Counted from the first letter of the stretch, positions 25,024-33,535 are shown. The stretch: DNA of 64,000 nt from Paracidovorax valerianellae (GCF_900102625.1 NZ_FMZC01000019.1:1-64000), one strand, 5' to 3'. Numbers and translations: made by a program. Notes: generated by a model not told the origin, from the letters alone.

Positions 25024-25422
25024 TCAAGCCCCCAACCCAGACCCAACCACCCCCCGCCTCACAGGCCCGGCCACCGGCCGCACCAACTCCACCCCATGCC
25101 CCGCCAACTCACCAGCATCCAAAAACACCTCCCCCCCCTCCACCTTCACCGCAAACTTCGGCGTACACCCCTCATCCGGCGCCGAAGCCTGCCCATCGCA
25201 CAACCCGATCGTCCAGTTGTGCAGCGGACACGCCACGCTCGTCCCGAACACGATCCCCTGCGACAGCGGCCCGCCCTTGTGCGGGCACCGGTCCAGCAGC
25301 GCGAACACCTCGTCCGCCCCGTTGCGGAACACCGCCACGTCCAGCCCCTGCGGCCGCGCCACGCGGCGCGAGCCCAGCACGGGAATGTCGTCCACGCGGC
25401 AGATGTATTTCCAGTCGCTCAT
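25024..25422 (-). CDS. nirD: nitrite reductase (NADH) small subunit
   Basis: A 132-residue NirD with a Rieske-like fold. The [2Fe-2S] ligand pattern is present as DRCPHKGGPLSQG and CPLHNW. It partners NirB in reducing nitrite to ammonium. The start at 25422 has a good AAGGAG; an upstream in-frame ATG exists but is not needed. The C-terminus is slightly extended (RPVAGPVRRGVVGSG). It follows nirB by 65 bases. Confidence 0.94.
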   Translation of the reverse strand: MSDWKYICRVDDIPVLGSRRVARPQGLDVAVFRNGADEVFALLDRCPHKGGPLSQGIVFGTSVACPLHNWTIGLCDGQASAPDEGCTPKFAVKVEGGEVFLDAGELAGHGVELVRPVAGPVRRGVVGSGLGA

Positions 25423-25487
25423 GGCGGTTGCTCCTTGCGAATCGGGTGGGGTCATGGGGGTGTGCAGTGGCGATTGCGGGGCCGCGC

Positions 25488-27938
25488 TCATGGCGCAATC
25501 GCGGCGAACTGCCGCGTGTCCACGCGCGCTTCCTGAAAATCGAACCACGGGTCGGGCTCGCCATCCAGCGCGAACTGCAGCTGCTCCCACAGCGCCTTGC
25601 GGCCTTCGTGGTCTTCGAGGATGCGTTTCTTCACGTGGTCGAGGCCCACGCGGTTCACGTAGTGCACCGTGCGTTCCAGGTACCAGCCTTCCTGGCGGTA
25701 CAGCTCGCAGAACGCGCCGGTGTATTCCAGCACCTCGGCGGCGGTCTTGAGCTTGGTGAAGAAGTGCGCCACCTCGGTCTTGATGCCGCCGTTGCCGGCG
25801 ATGTACATCTCCCAGCCGCTGTCCACGCCGATGATCCCCACGTCCTTGATGCCGCTTTCGGCGCAGTTGCGCGGGCAGCCGCTGACGGCGAACTTGACCT
25901 TGTGCGGGGCGTACATGCGCCACATCGCACGCTCCAGGTCCTTGCCCATCTGCGTGCTGTCCTGCGTGCCCATGCGGCACCACTCGCTGCCCACGCAGGT
26001 CTTCACCGTGCGCAGGGCCTTGGCGTAGGCGTGGCCGCTGGGCATGCCGATGTCTTTCCACACGGCCTGCAGGTCTTCCTTCTTCACGCCCAGCAGGTCG
26101 ATGCGCTGGCCGCCGGTCACCTTCACCGTGGGGATCTGGTATTTGTCCACCACGTCGGCGATGCGGCGCAGTTCGCTGGCCGTGGTCTCGCCGCCCCACA
26201 TGCGCGGAATCACGCTGTAGGTGCCGTCTTTCTGGATGTTGGCGTGGCTGCGCTCGTTGATGGCGCGGCTTTGCGGGTCGTCCTTCGCTTCCTTGGGCCA
26301 GGTGCTGGTCAGGTAGTAGTTGACGGCCGGGCGGCAGGTGGCGCAGCCGTTGGGCGTCTTCCACTCCATAAAGGCGAACACGTCGCCGATGGACAGCAGC
26401 TTGTTGGCACGGATCGCATCGCGCACCGCCTGGTGGCCGTGGTCGGTGCAGCCGCACACGGCTTTCGTCTTGGGCGTGGCGGAGTAGTCGCCACCGGCCG
26501 TGAACATGATGATCTGCTCCACCAGGCCGGTGCACGAGCCGCAGCTGGCGCTGGCCTTGGTGTGCTTTTTCACGTCGTCCAGCGTGAACAGGCCCTTGTC
26601 CTTGATCGCCTTGCAGATCGCGCCCTTGGTCACGCCGTTGCAGCCGCACACCTCGTCGCTGTCGGCCATGGCGGCGGCCTTGCTGTGGCCCTGGTGGCCC
26701 GCGTCGCCGATGTTGCTCTCGCCGAACATCAGCTTGTCGCGGATGTCGCCCACCGTGCGGCCGTCGCGCAGCAGCTTGAAGTACCAGCTGCCGTCCACCG
26801 TGTCGCCATACAGGCAAGCGCCCACCAGCTTGTCGTCCTTGATCACCAGTTTTTTGTACACCCCGCCGAACGGGTCGCTCATCACGATCTCTTCGGTGCC
26901 TTCGCCGCCCTGGAAGTCGCCCGCGCTGAACAGGTCGATGCCCGTCACCTTCAGCTTGGTCGAGGTGAGCGAGCCCTGGTAGCGCCCGATGCCGAACTCC
27001 GCCAGGTGGTTGGCCAGCACCTTGCCCTGCTCGAACAGCGGCGCGACCAGCCCGTAGGCGATGCCCCGGTGCGCGGCGCACTCGCCCACGGCGTAGATGC
27101 GCGCATCGGTCGTGGTCTGCAGCGTGTCGCTCACCACGATGCCTCGGTTCACGTGCAGGCGCATCTTTTCGGCCAGCTGCGTGTTGGGGCGAATGCCCAC
27201 CGCCATCACCACCAGGTCGGCGGGCACCTCGGTGCCGTCCTTGAACCGCACGGCCGTCACACGGCCTCCGCCGTCCGGGCCGCCCACCAGCTCCTGCGTC
27301 TGCGCCTTCATCAAAAACTGCATGCCGCGCTCGGCCAGCGACTTTTGCAGCATCTTGCCGGCCACATCGTCCAGCTGCCGCTCCATCAGCCAGTCGCCCA
27401 CGTGCACCACGCTCACCTGCATGCCGCGCTTCATCAGCCCGTTGGCCGCCTCCAGCCCCAGCAGCCCGCCGCCGATGACGACCGCATGCTTGTACGTGGC
27501 GGCGGCGTCGATCATGGCCTGCGTGTCGGCGATGTCGCGGTACGCCAGCACGCCTTGCAGATCCTTGCCAGGGATCGGCAGGATGAACGGGTTGGAGCCG
27601 GTGGCGAGGATCAGCCGGTCGTACTCGGCGCTGATGGCCTCGCCTGCGGCGTTGGTGGCATGCACCACGCGGCGCACGCGGTCCACTTCATGCACCGTGA
27701 AGCCGGTGTGCAGGTGAATGCCGTGCTCTTCGTACCAGGCCCAGTCGTTCAGGATGATCTCGTCGATCGTCTGCTCGCCCGCCAGCACGGGCGACAGCAG
27801 GATGCGGTTGTAGTTGGGGTGCGGCTCGGCGCCGAACACCGTGATGTCGTACAGGTCCGGGGCGATCTTGAGCAGCTCTTCGAGCGTGCGCACCCCGGCC
27901 ATGCCATTGCCCACCATCACCAGCCTGGATTTTTTCAT
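25488..27938 (-). CDS. nirB: nitrite reductase (NADH) large subunit
   Basis: An 816-residue cytosolic siroheme nitrite reductase. Order: an FAD/NAD-binding reductase (VMVGNGMAGVRTLEEL; VVIGGGLLGLEAANGLMKRG), two BFD-like [2Fe-2S] segments (VCGCNGVTKGAICKAI; CGSCTGLVEQ; VCGCTDHGHQAV), then ferredoxin-like and siroheme/[4Fe-4S] domains (CVGSEWCRMGTQDS and SGCPRNCAESGIKDVG carry the four cluster cysteines). The start at 27938 matches the family N-terminus MKKSRLVMVGNG. Upstream lie an antitermination leader and a perfect sigma-54 promoter. Confidence 0.96.
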   Translation of the reverse strand: MKKSRLVMVGNGMAGVRTLEELLKIAPDLYDITVFGAEPHPNYNRILLSPVLAGEQTIDEIILNDWAWYEEHGIHLHTGFTVHEVDRVRRVVHATNAAGEAISAEYDRLILATGSNPFILPIPGKDLQGVLAYRDIADTQAMIDAAATYKHAVVIGGGLLGLEAANGLMKRGMQVSVVHVGDWLMERQLDDVAGKMLQKSLAERGMQFLMKAQTQELVGGPDGGGRVTAVRFKDGTEVPADLVVMAVGIRPNTQLAEKMRLHVNRGIVVSDTLQTTTDARIYAVGECAAHRGIAYGLVAPLFEQGKVLANHLAEFGIGRYQGSLTSTKLKVTGIDLFSAGDFQGGEGTEEIVMSDPFGGVYKKLVIKDDKLVGACLYGDTVDGSWYFKLLRDGRTVGDIRDKLMFGESNIGDAGHQGHSKAAAMADSDEVCGCNGVTKGAICKAIKDKGLFTLDDVKKHTKASASCGSCTGLVEQIIMFTAGGDYSATPKTKAVCGCTDHGHQAVRDAIRANKLLSIGDVFAFMEWKTPNGCATCRPAVNYYLTSTWPKEAKDDPQSRAINERSHANIQKDGTYSVIPRMWGGETTASELRRIADVVDKYQIPTVKVTGGQRIDLLGVKKEDLQAVWKDIGMPSGHAYAKALRTVKTCVGSEWCRMGTQDSTQMGKDLERAMWRMYAPHKVKFAVSGCPRNCAESGIKDVGIIGVDSGWEMYIAGNGGIKTEVAHFFTKLKTAAEVLEYTGAFCELYRQEGWYLERTVHYVNRVGLDHVKKRILEDHEGRKALWEQLQFALDGEPDPWFDFQEARVDTRQFAAIAP

Positions 27939-27970
27939 CGTGACCCCCAATGGGTGTTCGTGCCAAAAAA

Positions 27971-28028
27971 CAAAAAAGGCGTCCGCACAGAGCGCGGGCC
28001 GTTCAGCCTGCACATCGGTGGGGACGCC
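27971..28028 (-). terminator. regulated terminator in the nirB leader
   Basis: On the minus strand GGCGTCC and GGACGCC form a seven-base-pair stem followed by six T residues, 33 bases before the nirB ATG. The 5' arm is shared with the hairpin at 28022-28035, so the two structures exclude each other. The same sequence and geometry occur before nrtA (53139-53204). Confidence 0.85.
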
Positions 28029-28061
28029 TTCGTCCTGGCCGCCCCGTTTCCGCCATTGGAA
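28022..28061 (-). promoter_or_regulatory. ANTAR-type dual hexaloop RNA target in the nirB leader
   Basis: Two short hairpins lie 12 bases apart in the transcript. P1 (28061-28048) is UUCC-AAUGGC-GGAA: a four-base-pair stem with a six-base loop having A at position 1 and G at position 4, the ANTAR target rule. P2 (28035-28022) is GGAC-GAAGGC-GUCC: loop G4 is kept but position 1 is G. P2 uses bases of the terminator's 5' arm. The NasT gene at 54043-54669 encodes the expected binding protein. Confidence 0.78.
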
Positions 28062-28103
28062 GGGGCCAGCCATGTGACCGGCATTGGTCACGGGGTGGGT
28101 GTT

Positions 28104-28118
28104 GCAATGGCCGTGCCA
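28104..28118 (-). promoter_or_regulatory. sigma-54 promoter for nirB
   Basis: The minus strand reads TGGCACG-GCCA-TTGC, a perfect match to the -24/-12 consensus. Transcription would start near 28092, giving a ~150-base leader that contains both ANTAR hairpins and the terminator. The upstream activator site was not identified; NtrC is the usual partner. Confidence 0.88.
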
Positions 28119-28138
28119 GGTGGGGCGGGTTCGGAGAG

Positions 28139-28201
28139 GTTTGAATGAAATCGGCCTCCAGCGCAGATAGCAGTAGGGAGGTGTGCTATTGTTTTTGTAG
28201 T
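28139..28201. repeat. Comamonadaceae-type small interspersed repeat, copy 2
   Basis: It closely matches 52-113 (gaatgaaatcgg, tagggaggtg, gctat, gtagtga) and the reverse of 17028-17084. It lies just upstream of the nirB sigma-54 promoter, where enhancer sites would be expected. Confidence 0.75.
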
Positions 28202-28322
28202 GACCGGCCCGTCGGCACGCGCAAGGGGGCGGGGCGGCGATGACCCGCTTTGGTGCTTCGCCCCCTGCGCCGGTGCGTTCCCCGCCGCGCCAAGGCCGCC
28301 TCGATGTCGCATCAAGGCCGCG

Positions 28323-29339
28323 TCAATGCACGATCGCGATCTTCCCGAAGTGCCTCCCGCCGGCACTCAGCGCCGCATAGGCCGCCGGCACCTCCTGCAT
28401 CGAAAACGTCTGGTCGATCACCGGCACGATGCGGTGCGCCGCGATGGCCCGCGCTGCTTGGGCCAGGTCGTCCACCGAGCCGGTGTTGTTGCCCACCACG
28501 CGCAGAGACTTGACGATGATCGGCAGCAGGTCGATGGACGAAGCCGTGCCGCCCAGAAAGCCGATGGTGAACACCGTGCCGCCGATGGCCGCCGCGTTGA
28601 GCGAGCGCGCGAAGGTGGCCGCGCCGACGGTTTCCACCACCAGGTCGGCGCCGCGGCCCTCGGTGATGTTTTGCACCGCTTCGTCCCAGGCGGGCGTGGT
28701 GCGGTAGTTGATCAGGTGGTCGGCGCCCAGCAGGCGGGCTCGCTCCAGCTTCGCGTCGGAGGATGACGCCAGGATCACCGTGGCGCCACAGGCCTTGGCG
28801 AACTGCAGGGCGAACAGGGCGACGCCGCCCGTGCCCAGCAGCACCACCACGGAGCCTGGGCGCAGCGGTGCCGAGCGCACGGCATTCCACGCCGTGGTGG
28901 CCGCGATGGGCAGCGCGGCGCCCTGGGCGAAGTCGAGGTGGGCGGGCAGCGTGACCAGGCTGGCCGCAGGCACCACGGCGTACTCCGCCAGCGAGCCCGG
29001 CAGGGTGATGCCGCGCATCGCCGCGAGATGGCGCGCCGACGCGGCCCCGCCTTGCCAGTGGGGCATGAAGTGCGGAATCACCCGGTCGCCCACGGCCAGG
29101 CCCAGGGCCAGGTCTTCGACACCGTAGCCCAGCGCGGCCACCTCGCCCGCGCCATCGGCCACGGGCACCATCGGAAAGCCCGCCGCCGGGAACTGGCCGG
29201 TGGCGACCGCCACGTCCACGAAGTTCAGCGTGGCAGCGCGCAGGCGCACCAGCACCTCGCCTTTGCCGGGTTGCGGATCGGGCAGTTCGGCGGGGCGAAA
29301 TGCGTCGAGGGAGGGGGCGGTGAGCTGGAGGGCTTTCAT
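28323..29339 (-). CDS. MDR-superfamily NAD(P)-dependent dehydrogenase / quinone reductase
   Basis: A 338-residue medium-chain dehydrogenase/reductase. It has the N-terminal GroES-like domain (PGKGEVLVRLRAATLNFVDV) and a Rossmann domain with VVLLGTGGVALFALQFAKACGATVI. The catalytic zinc cysteine of classical alcohol dehydrogenases is not evident, which points to the quinone-reductase-like branch. A degenerate LysR start lies divergently upstream (29441-29550); an intact paralogue is at 36069. Confidence 0.87.
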   Translation of the reverse strand: MKALQLTAPSLDAFRPAELPDPQPGKGEVLVRLRAATLNFVDVAVATGQFPAAGFPMVPVADGAGEVAALGYGVEDLALGLAVGDRVIPHFMPHWQGGAASARHLAAMRGITLPGSLAEYAVVPAASLVTLPAHLDFAQGAALPIAATTAWNAVRSAPLRPGSVVVLLGTGGVALFALQFAKACGATVILASSSDAKLERARLLGADHLINYRTTPAWDEAVQNITEGRGADLVVETVGAATFARSLNAAAIGGTVFTIGFLGGTASSIDLLPIIVKSLRVVGNNTGSVDDLAQAARAIAAHRIVPVIDQTFSMQEVPAAYAALSAGGRHFGKIAIVH

Positions 29340-29440
29340 AGGCTTCTCTGAGTGGGGTGGACAAAGAGAGGCAGTGTCATTAAATAGCTGCGCTGGATAA
29401 ACTGCGCACTGTTTGATGCATTCGGAACCGACAGTTATCA

Positions 29441-29550
29441 ATGGGCTGGATCGACCGACTGCCGATCTCCCCGCACACGCTGCAAAAAAAGGCAGCCTGA
29501 GCGCCGCCGTCGTAGCTTGCGCAATCTCAACCACGCTGGCCGGTAGCCCC
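29441..29550 (+). pseudogene. degenerate 5' remnant of a LysR gene
   Basis: The stretch from about 29375 to 29550 aligns with the promoter and first ~35 codons of the intact LysR gene at 36069 (shared aatagctg-gctggata, tttgatgcattc, atcaatgg, ggcagcctgagcgccgcc). The A-run before ggcagcc is two bases longer than in the intact gene, which shifts the frame into a TGA at codon 20. Similarity fades after 29550. The remaining gap to 29886 shows no gene. Confidence 0.7.
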
Positions 29551-29885
29551 TTCGCACCCCCCGCTGATTGGCTCTGTGGGCTGCACCGCCAGCAGCCACC
29601 GGTCCTCAGGAACAGGCCGGATCGCCGGCAATTCGCCCCGCCACCTGCCTCCGGCGTCGCCTTCAAATTCACCAATTTCAGGTAACGACAAAAACGGCAA
29701 CCACTCGTAACATGCCGGATCGGTCGAAGAGGCACACCCTCCGGTCCGATGTCACACCCGTGTGCGGAAACCTGAATGGTTCGTCGCGCAACGTTACCAA
29801 CCCATGTCAGTGGATTCCCGGTCAGGGGCCTGAGCGCGCGAGATGGCCTCCTGCCTGACCAAAACCAGCCCGAGCGACTCTGAAT

Positions 29886-32438
29886 ATGACCCTGCATCCT
29901 GTCTTGGACTTCGCCTGGTTTCGGCGATTCCGGGTATTTCTTGTCGCCTCTCTGCTTCTTGGCGCCAGTGGCGCTGCCCTGGCGCAGCCCGCCTGGAGCA
30001 CTGTGGCCAGCCTTACCACTGAACGCTACTCATCCGTGGCCACGCTGTTGCCCAGCGGCAAGGTGCTGGTTTCGGGGGGAGGCAGCAATAGCGGCGTCGT
30101 CGCGAGCGCGGAGCTGTACGACCCGTCCACCAATGGCTGGAGCAGCGCGGGCAGCCTGGGCAATGGGCGCCTGTACCATACGGTCACGCTGCTGCCCAGC
30201 GGCAAGGTGCTGGTCTCGGGGGGCTACGAAGACAACAGCGGCATCCTCGCCAGCGCGGAGCTGTACGACCCGGCCACCAATGGCTGGAGCAGTGCGGCCA
30301 ACCTTAACTCCGCGCGCTACCTGCACACGACCACGCTGCTGCCCAGCGGCAAGGTGCTGGTCACGGGAGGTTACGACAACAGCGGCGGCCTCGCCAGCGC
30401 GGAGCTGTACGACCCGGCCACCAATGTCTGGAGCAGCGCGGGAAACCTGACCGATGCGCGCGCCGAGCACACAGCGACGCTGCTGCCCAGTGGCAAGGTG
30501 CTGGTCACGGGAGGAAACCGCAACAGCGGCGCCGTCGCCAGCGCGGAGCTGTACGACCCGTCCACCAATGGCTGGAGCAGCGCGGACAGCCTCGGCACGG
30601 GCCGCCTCCAGCATTCAGCCACGCTGCTGCCCAGTGGCAAGGTGCTGGTCTCGGGAGGGTTGGGCGACAGCGGCCCCCTTGCCAGCGCGGAGCTGTACGA
30701 TCCGGTCGCCAATGGCTGGAGCACCGTGGGCAGTCTGGGCACTGGGCGCTACCGGCATACGGCCACGCTGCTGCCCAGCGGCAAGGTGCTGGTCGCGGGA
30801 GGGGGCGGTAGCGGCGTCGTCCTCGCCAGCGCGGAGCTGTACGACCCGGTCACCAATGGCTGGAGCAGTGCGGGTAACCCGGGCACTGGTCGCCAAGCGC
30901 ACACGGCCACGCTCTTGCCCAGCGGCAAGGTATTGTTCGCGGGAGGGAGCGGCAACGGCGGCGCCCTCGCGAGCACAGAGCTGTACGACCCGGCCACCAA
31001 TGTCTGGAGCAGCGCGGGCAGCCTGGTCAATGCGCGCTACGGGCACACAGCGACGCTGCTGCTCACCGGCAACGTGCTCGTCACGGGAGGGAACGACAAC
31101 AACGACAGCAGCCTCGCCAGCGCGGAGCTGTACGATCCGGTCGCCGATGGCTGGAGCACCGTGGGCAGTCTGGGCACTGCGCGCTACCTGCACACCGCCA
31201 TGCTGCTGCCCGATGGCAAGGTGCTGATCGCGGGAGGGCATGACAACAGCGGCAGCCTCGCAAGCGCAGAACTCTTCCATTGGGAGCTGGGCGCCCCCAT
31301 CACCCGTCAACCGGTTCTGTCCAGTGCCAGCCCAGGCGCCCTGCAGCCAGGGGCTGCGTTGACCCTCGGCGGCACGCTGCTGCGCGGTGACAGCGAGGCC
31401 AGCGGAGGCTCTACCAACAGCTCGGCGACCAATCTGCCGCTGGTGCAGCTGCAGCGCCTGGACGGCGGGGCAACCGCATGGCTTGCACCCGTCACGTCCA
31501 GCAGCACCAGCTACACCTCGCAGCCTTTGCCGTCTTCGCTCGCCAGCGGCTGGTATGCCTTGCGTGCGGTGGTCAACGGCATTGCTTCCGACGCACTGCT
31601 GGTGCGTGCCGTCACCGTGCCCAACCCGCCGACGGCGGTAGCGTCCTCGACGGGCGACGGTGCCGTCGCATTGACCTGGGCCGCGCCAGCCGATGACGGC
31701 GGCAGCGTTGTCACCGGCTACACCGTGCTCAAGCAAGCTGTGCCTGCGGGCGCCAGCACGGTGGCGTGCACAACGACCGGGGCTTTGGGCTGCACGGCCT
31801 CGGGGCTCACCAACGGCCAGGCCTATTCCTTTACGGTGCGGGCCGCCAACGGGGTGGGCGACAGCACCCTGTCTGCTGCGGTGCAGGCCACACCGCAGCA
31901 GTTCGTCAACCCGAGCGTGCCCCTGACGGGGGTGCCGGGCGGGGGCAATGCCTCCGTGCAGATCGCTGGGGGGCCTGCGGGATGCACAGTGGGCGCGCTG
32001 AACATCGACACCTCCGTGCCTCCTGGGGCGCCCAGCAACGCGAGCTTTCCGCTGGGCGTGCTGCGCTTCATCGCCACGGGGTGCGACAACGCCACGCTCA
32101 CGGTGAAGGTGACCTATCCCAGCGCCATTCCGGCTGCGGCCCAGTTGCGCAAATACGGCCCGCAGACGTTCGGGGCACCGAACAGCTGGTTCTCGCCCAG
32201 CGGCGCCAGCATCAGCGGTGACCGCTTGACGGCAACCTACCAGGTGACGGACAACGGGCAGGGCGACAGCGACGGCACGCTGGGCAGCATCAGGGATCCA
32301 TTCGCTCCCATGGTGCTGGCCGCAGTGCCGGGTCCTAGTGGCGTGGCCGCGATTCCCACGCTCAGCGAGTGGGGCCTGATCCTGATGTCGCTGATGGCGG
32401 CGGGGCTGGGAATGCTGGCGGTGCGCAGGCGCACTTGA
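29886..32438 (+). CDS. kelch-repeat exported protein with IPTL-CTERM anchor
   Basis: An 850-residue surface-type protein. A signal peptide ends near GAALA-QP. Nine tandem ~48-residue kelch-like units follow (each with TLLPSGKVLVSGG ... ASAELYDP ... NGWSSAG), making a beta-propeller. Then come a spacer, one fibronectin type III domain (PPTAVASSTGDGAVALTWAAP ... YSFTVRAANG), a choice-of-anchor-like domain (QLRKYGPQTF ... RDPFAPM), and a C-terminal IPTL-type sorting signal: IPTLSEWGLILMSLM, a membrane helix, and the basic end RRRT. IPTL-CTERM proteins are thought to be processed by a dedicated exosortase-like system. The ligand is unknown. Confidence 0.88.
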   Translation: MTLHPVLDFAWFRRFRVFLVASLLLGASGAALAQPAWSTVASLTTERYSSVATLLPSGKVLVSGGGSNSGVVASAELYDPSTNGWSSAGSLGNGRLYHTVTLLPSGKVLVSGGYEDNSGILASAELYDPATNGWSSAANLNSARYLHTTTLLPSGKVLVTGGYDNSGGLASAELYDPATNVWSSAGNLTDARAEHTATLLPSGKVLVTGGNRNSGAVASAELYDPSTNGWSSADSLGTGRLQHSATLLPSGKVLVSGGLGDSGPLASAELYDPVANGWSTVGSLGTGRYRHTATLLPSGKVLVAGGGGSGVVLASAELYDPVTNGWSSAGNPGTGRQAHTATLLPSGKVLFAGGSGNGGALASTELYDPATNVWSSAGSLVNARYGHTATLLLTGNVLVTGGNDNNDSSLASAELYDPVADGWSTVGSLGTARYLHTAMLLPDGKVLIAGGHDNSGSLASAELFHWELGAPITRQPVLSSASPGALQPGAALTLGGTLLRGDSEASGGSTNSSATNLPLVQLQRLDGGATAWLAPVTSSSTSYTSQPLPSSLASGWYALRAVVNGIASDALLVRAVTVPNPPTAVASSTGDGAVALTWAAPADDGGSVVTGYTVLKQAVPAGASTVACTTTGALGCTASGLTNGQAYSFTVRAANGVGDSTLSAAVQATPQQFVNPSVPLTGVPGGGNASVQIAGGPAGCTVGALNIDTSVPPGAPSNASFPLGVLRFIATGCDNATLTVKVTYPSAIPAAAQLRKYGPQTFGAPNSWFSPSGASISGDRLTATYQVTDNGQGDSDGTLGSIRDPFAPMVLAAVPGPSGVAAIPTLSEWGLILMSLMAAGLGMLAVRRRT
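30012..31260 (+). repeat. nine-unit ~144-bp tandem repeat encoding kelch units
   Basis: The units share near-identical blocks (ctgctgcccagcggcaaggt, gccagcgcggagctgtacga) and differ mainly in short variable segments after SGG and before the next unit. Unit 8 reads LLLTGNVL and the last is shortened. High DNA identity among units suggests recent expansion or gene conversion. Confidence 0.85.
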
Positions 32439-32657
32439 GACGGCAGTGCGTGTGGGCTGCGTTGCTACCGCGAGGGGCGGCGTTGGGCCCAGAGCCGCCA
32501 TCCAGCCAGAAACTCCAAAGCCGTCATTCAACCAGGCTGCATGTGCAAGGCCACCAACGGAACATCGGCCTGTTCGGTGCGCAAACTATAGTGTTTGTAA
32601 CGAATTCGCTCACGGACCTGATCCAGCAACCGTGTGGCGCGCAACACAGGAGGAGCT

Positions 32658-32810
32658 GTGGGTTTCATGGCTGAATTTTGTACTGCTTATTCATGCAGCA
32701 TGCATGCCGGAAAACTAGGCAGGAAGCCCCTTCCCGCGTTCTTTTCGTGCCAATTTAGACCGCAAGCGCCAGATATGGCCTGCGGCTTGGTGCGGTCTAC
32801 ATTACGTTAG
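32658..32810 (+). CDS. small cassette ORF ending inside an attC-like site
   Basis: A 50-codon frame starts at GTG 32658 behind a strong AGGAGG and ends at the TAG formed by GTTAG of the attC-like site. The product begins [19 protein letters not shown]; its tail ([12 protein letters not shown]) is encoded by the attC stem, as is common for integron cassettes. No family is recognised. The strong ribosome site and stop position support it, but its shortness leaves doubt. Confidence 0.4.
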   Translation: MGFMAEFCTAYSCSMHAGKLGRKPLPAFFSCQFRPQAPDMACGLVRSTLR

Positions 32811-32812
32811 TC
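32749..32812 (+). other. attC-like site 0
   Basis: A perfect nine-base dyad (tagaccgca / tgcggtcta) with partly paired inner arms is followed by GTTAGTC, which fits the integron core GTTRRRY. The left core is degenerate. Confidence 0.5.
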
Positions 32813-32835
32813 ATCACACAAGTACCGGGGGAGAC

Positions 32836-33525
32836 ATGGCACCAGAACAGTCGATTCAACCACTAAACGTTGCTGCAGCAACCCTTTTAATTCAACTCCT
32901 TCTTATCACCTTGCTAGCGATCACCTCATCACTATTCCGAGGTAAGAGATGGGAACCTGCAAGAGAGAGTCGACTCGATCTAGGACTGCGAGCCGAGGAA
33001 CACATTGCAGGCATGCCGCTGCGTCGCTCCCCCACGCTGTTCGTGGCTCTCGCCTCGTTCGCCGTACTCCTCATATCGGATGAGCTGTACTCAATCTGGA
33101 GCCCAATCTTTCAGGGTGTCGGGATCAACACCATATCTGCGGCAGCAGCGATCGGCACGGTCTTTATCCTGAATCTCTCGCTCGTTGGCTACTTGGTCTT
33201 TGCGACTGGCGGAAGCCGTTCGAGCCCATTTCTCTCCGCGCTATTCACCATTCCCGCACTAGCGATCTTTCTGCGACTTCCGCCAAGCATGTTCATCACG
33301 TATGCAATAGTCGCGTGCTTTCTCTATCTGTTGCTGTTGGTGCCAACCTTGGAGCGGGTTCAAGCTAACCAGTCAGCGGCAGCGTTCATGAACATCTCAT
33401 GCCTCTTGCTCTCCATGTTCACTGGCTATATCACGAGACCAGTGCCTATCAACGAGTTGAAGGCGTCGTCGAGCAAGCCCGCCATCTCTGTCCCTGCCGC
33501 AGCGTCGGGCATGTCATCCAACTGA
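32836..33525 (+). CDS. hypothetical membrane protein (gene cassette 1)
   Basis: A 229-residue protein with about six hydrophobic helices (VAAATLLIQLLLITLLAITSSLF; LFVALASFAVLLISDELY; TVFILNLSLVGYLVFATGG; FLSALFTIPALAIFL; MFITYAIVACFLYLLLLVP; ISCLLLSMFTGYI). No family is recognised. GGGGGAG lies just before the ATG. The gene is flanked by attC-like sites at 32749-32812 and 33536-33595 and has lower GC than the flanking chromosome, as expected for a captured cassette. Confidence 0.75.
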   Translation: MAPEQSIQPLNVAAATLLIQLLLITLLAITSSLFRGKRWEPARESRLDLGLRAEEHIAGMPLRRSPTLFVALASFAVLLISDELYSIWSPIFQGVGINTISAAAAIGTVFILNLSLVGYLVFATGGSRSSPFLSALFTIPALAIFLRLPPSMFITYAIVACFLYLLLLVPTLERVQANQSAAAFMNISCLLLSMFTGYITRPVPINELKASSSKPAISVPAAASGMSSN

Positions 33526-33535
33526 GTCGAGCGAT

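Noticed and set aside
24347..25750. Very long open frames on both strands across the nirD-nasA gap
   Set aside because: They run through a giant palindrome and the antisense of nirD/nirB; composition is Arg/Pro/Ala-rich, with no family similarity or ribosome sites.
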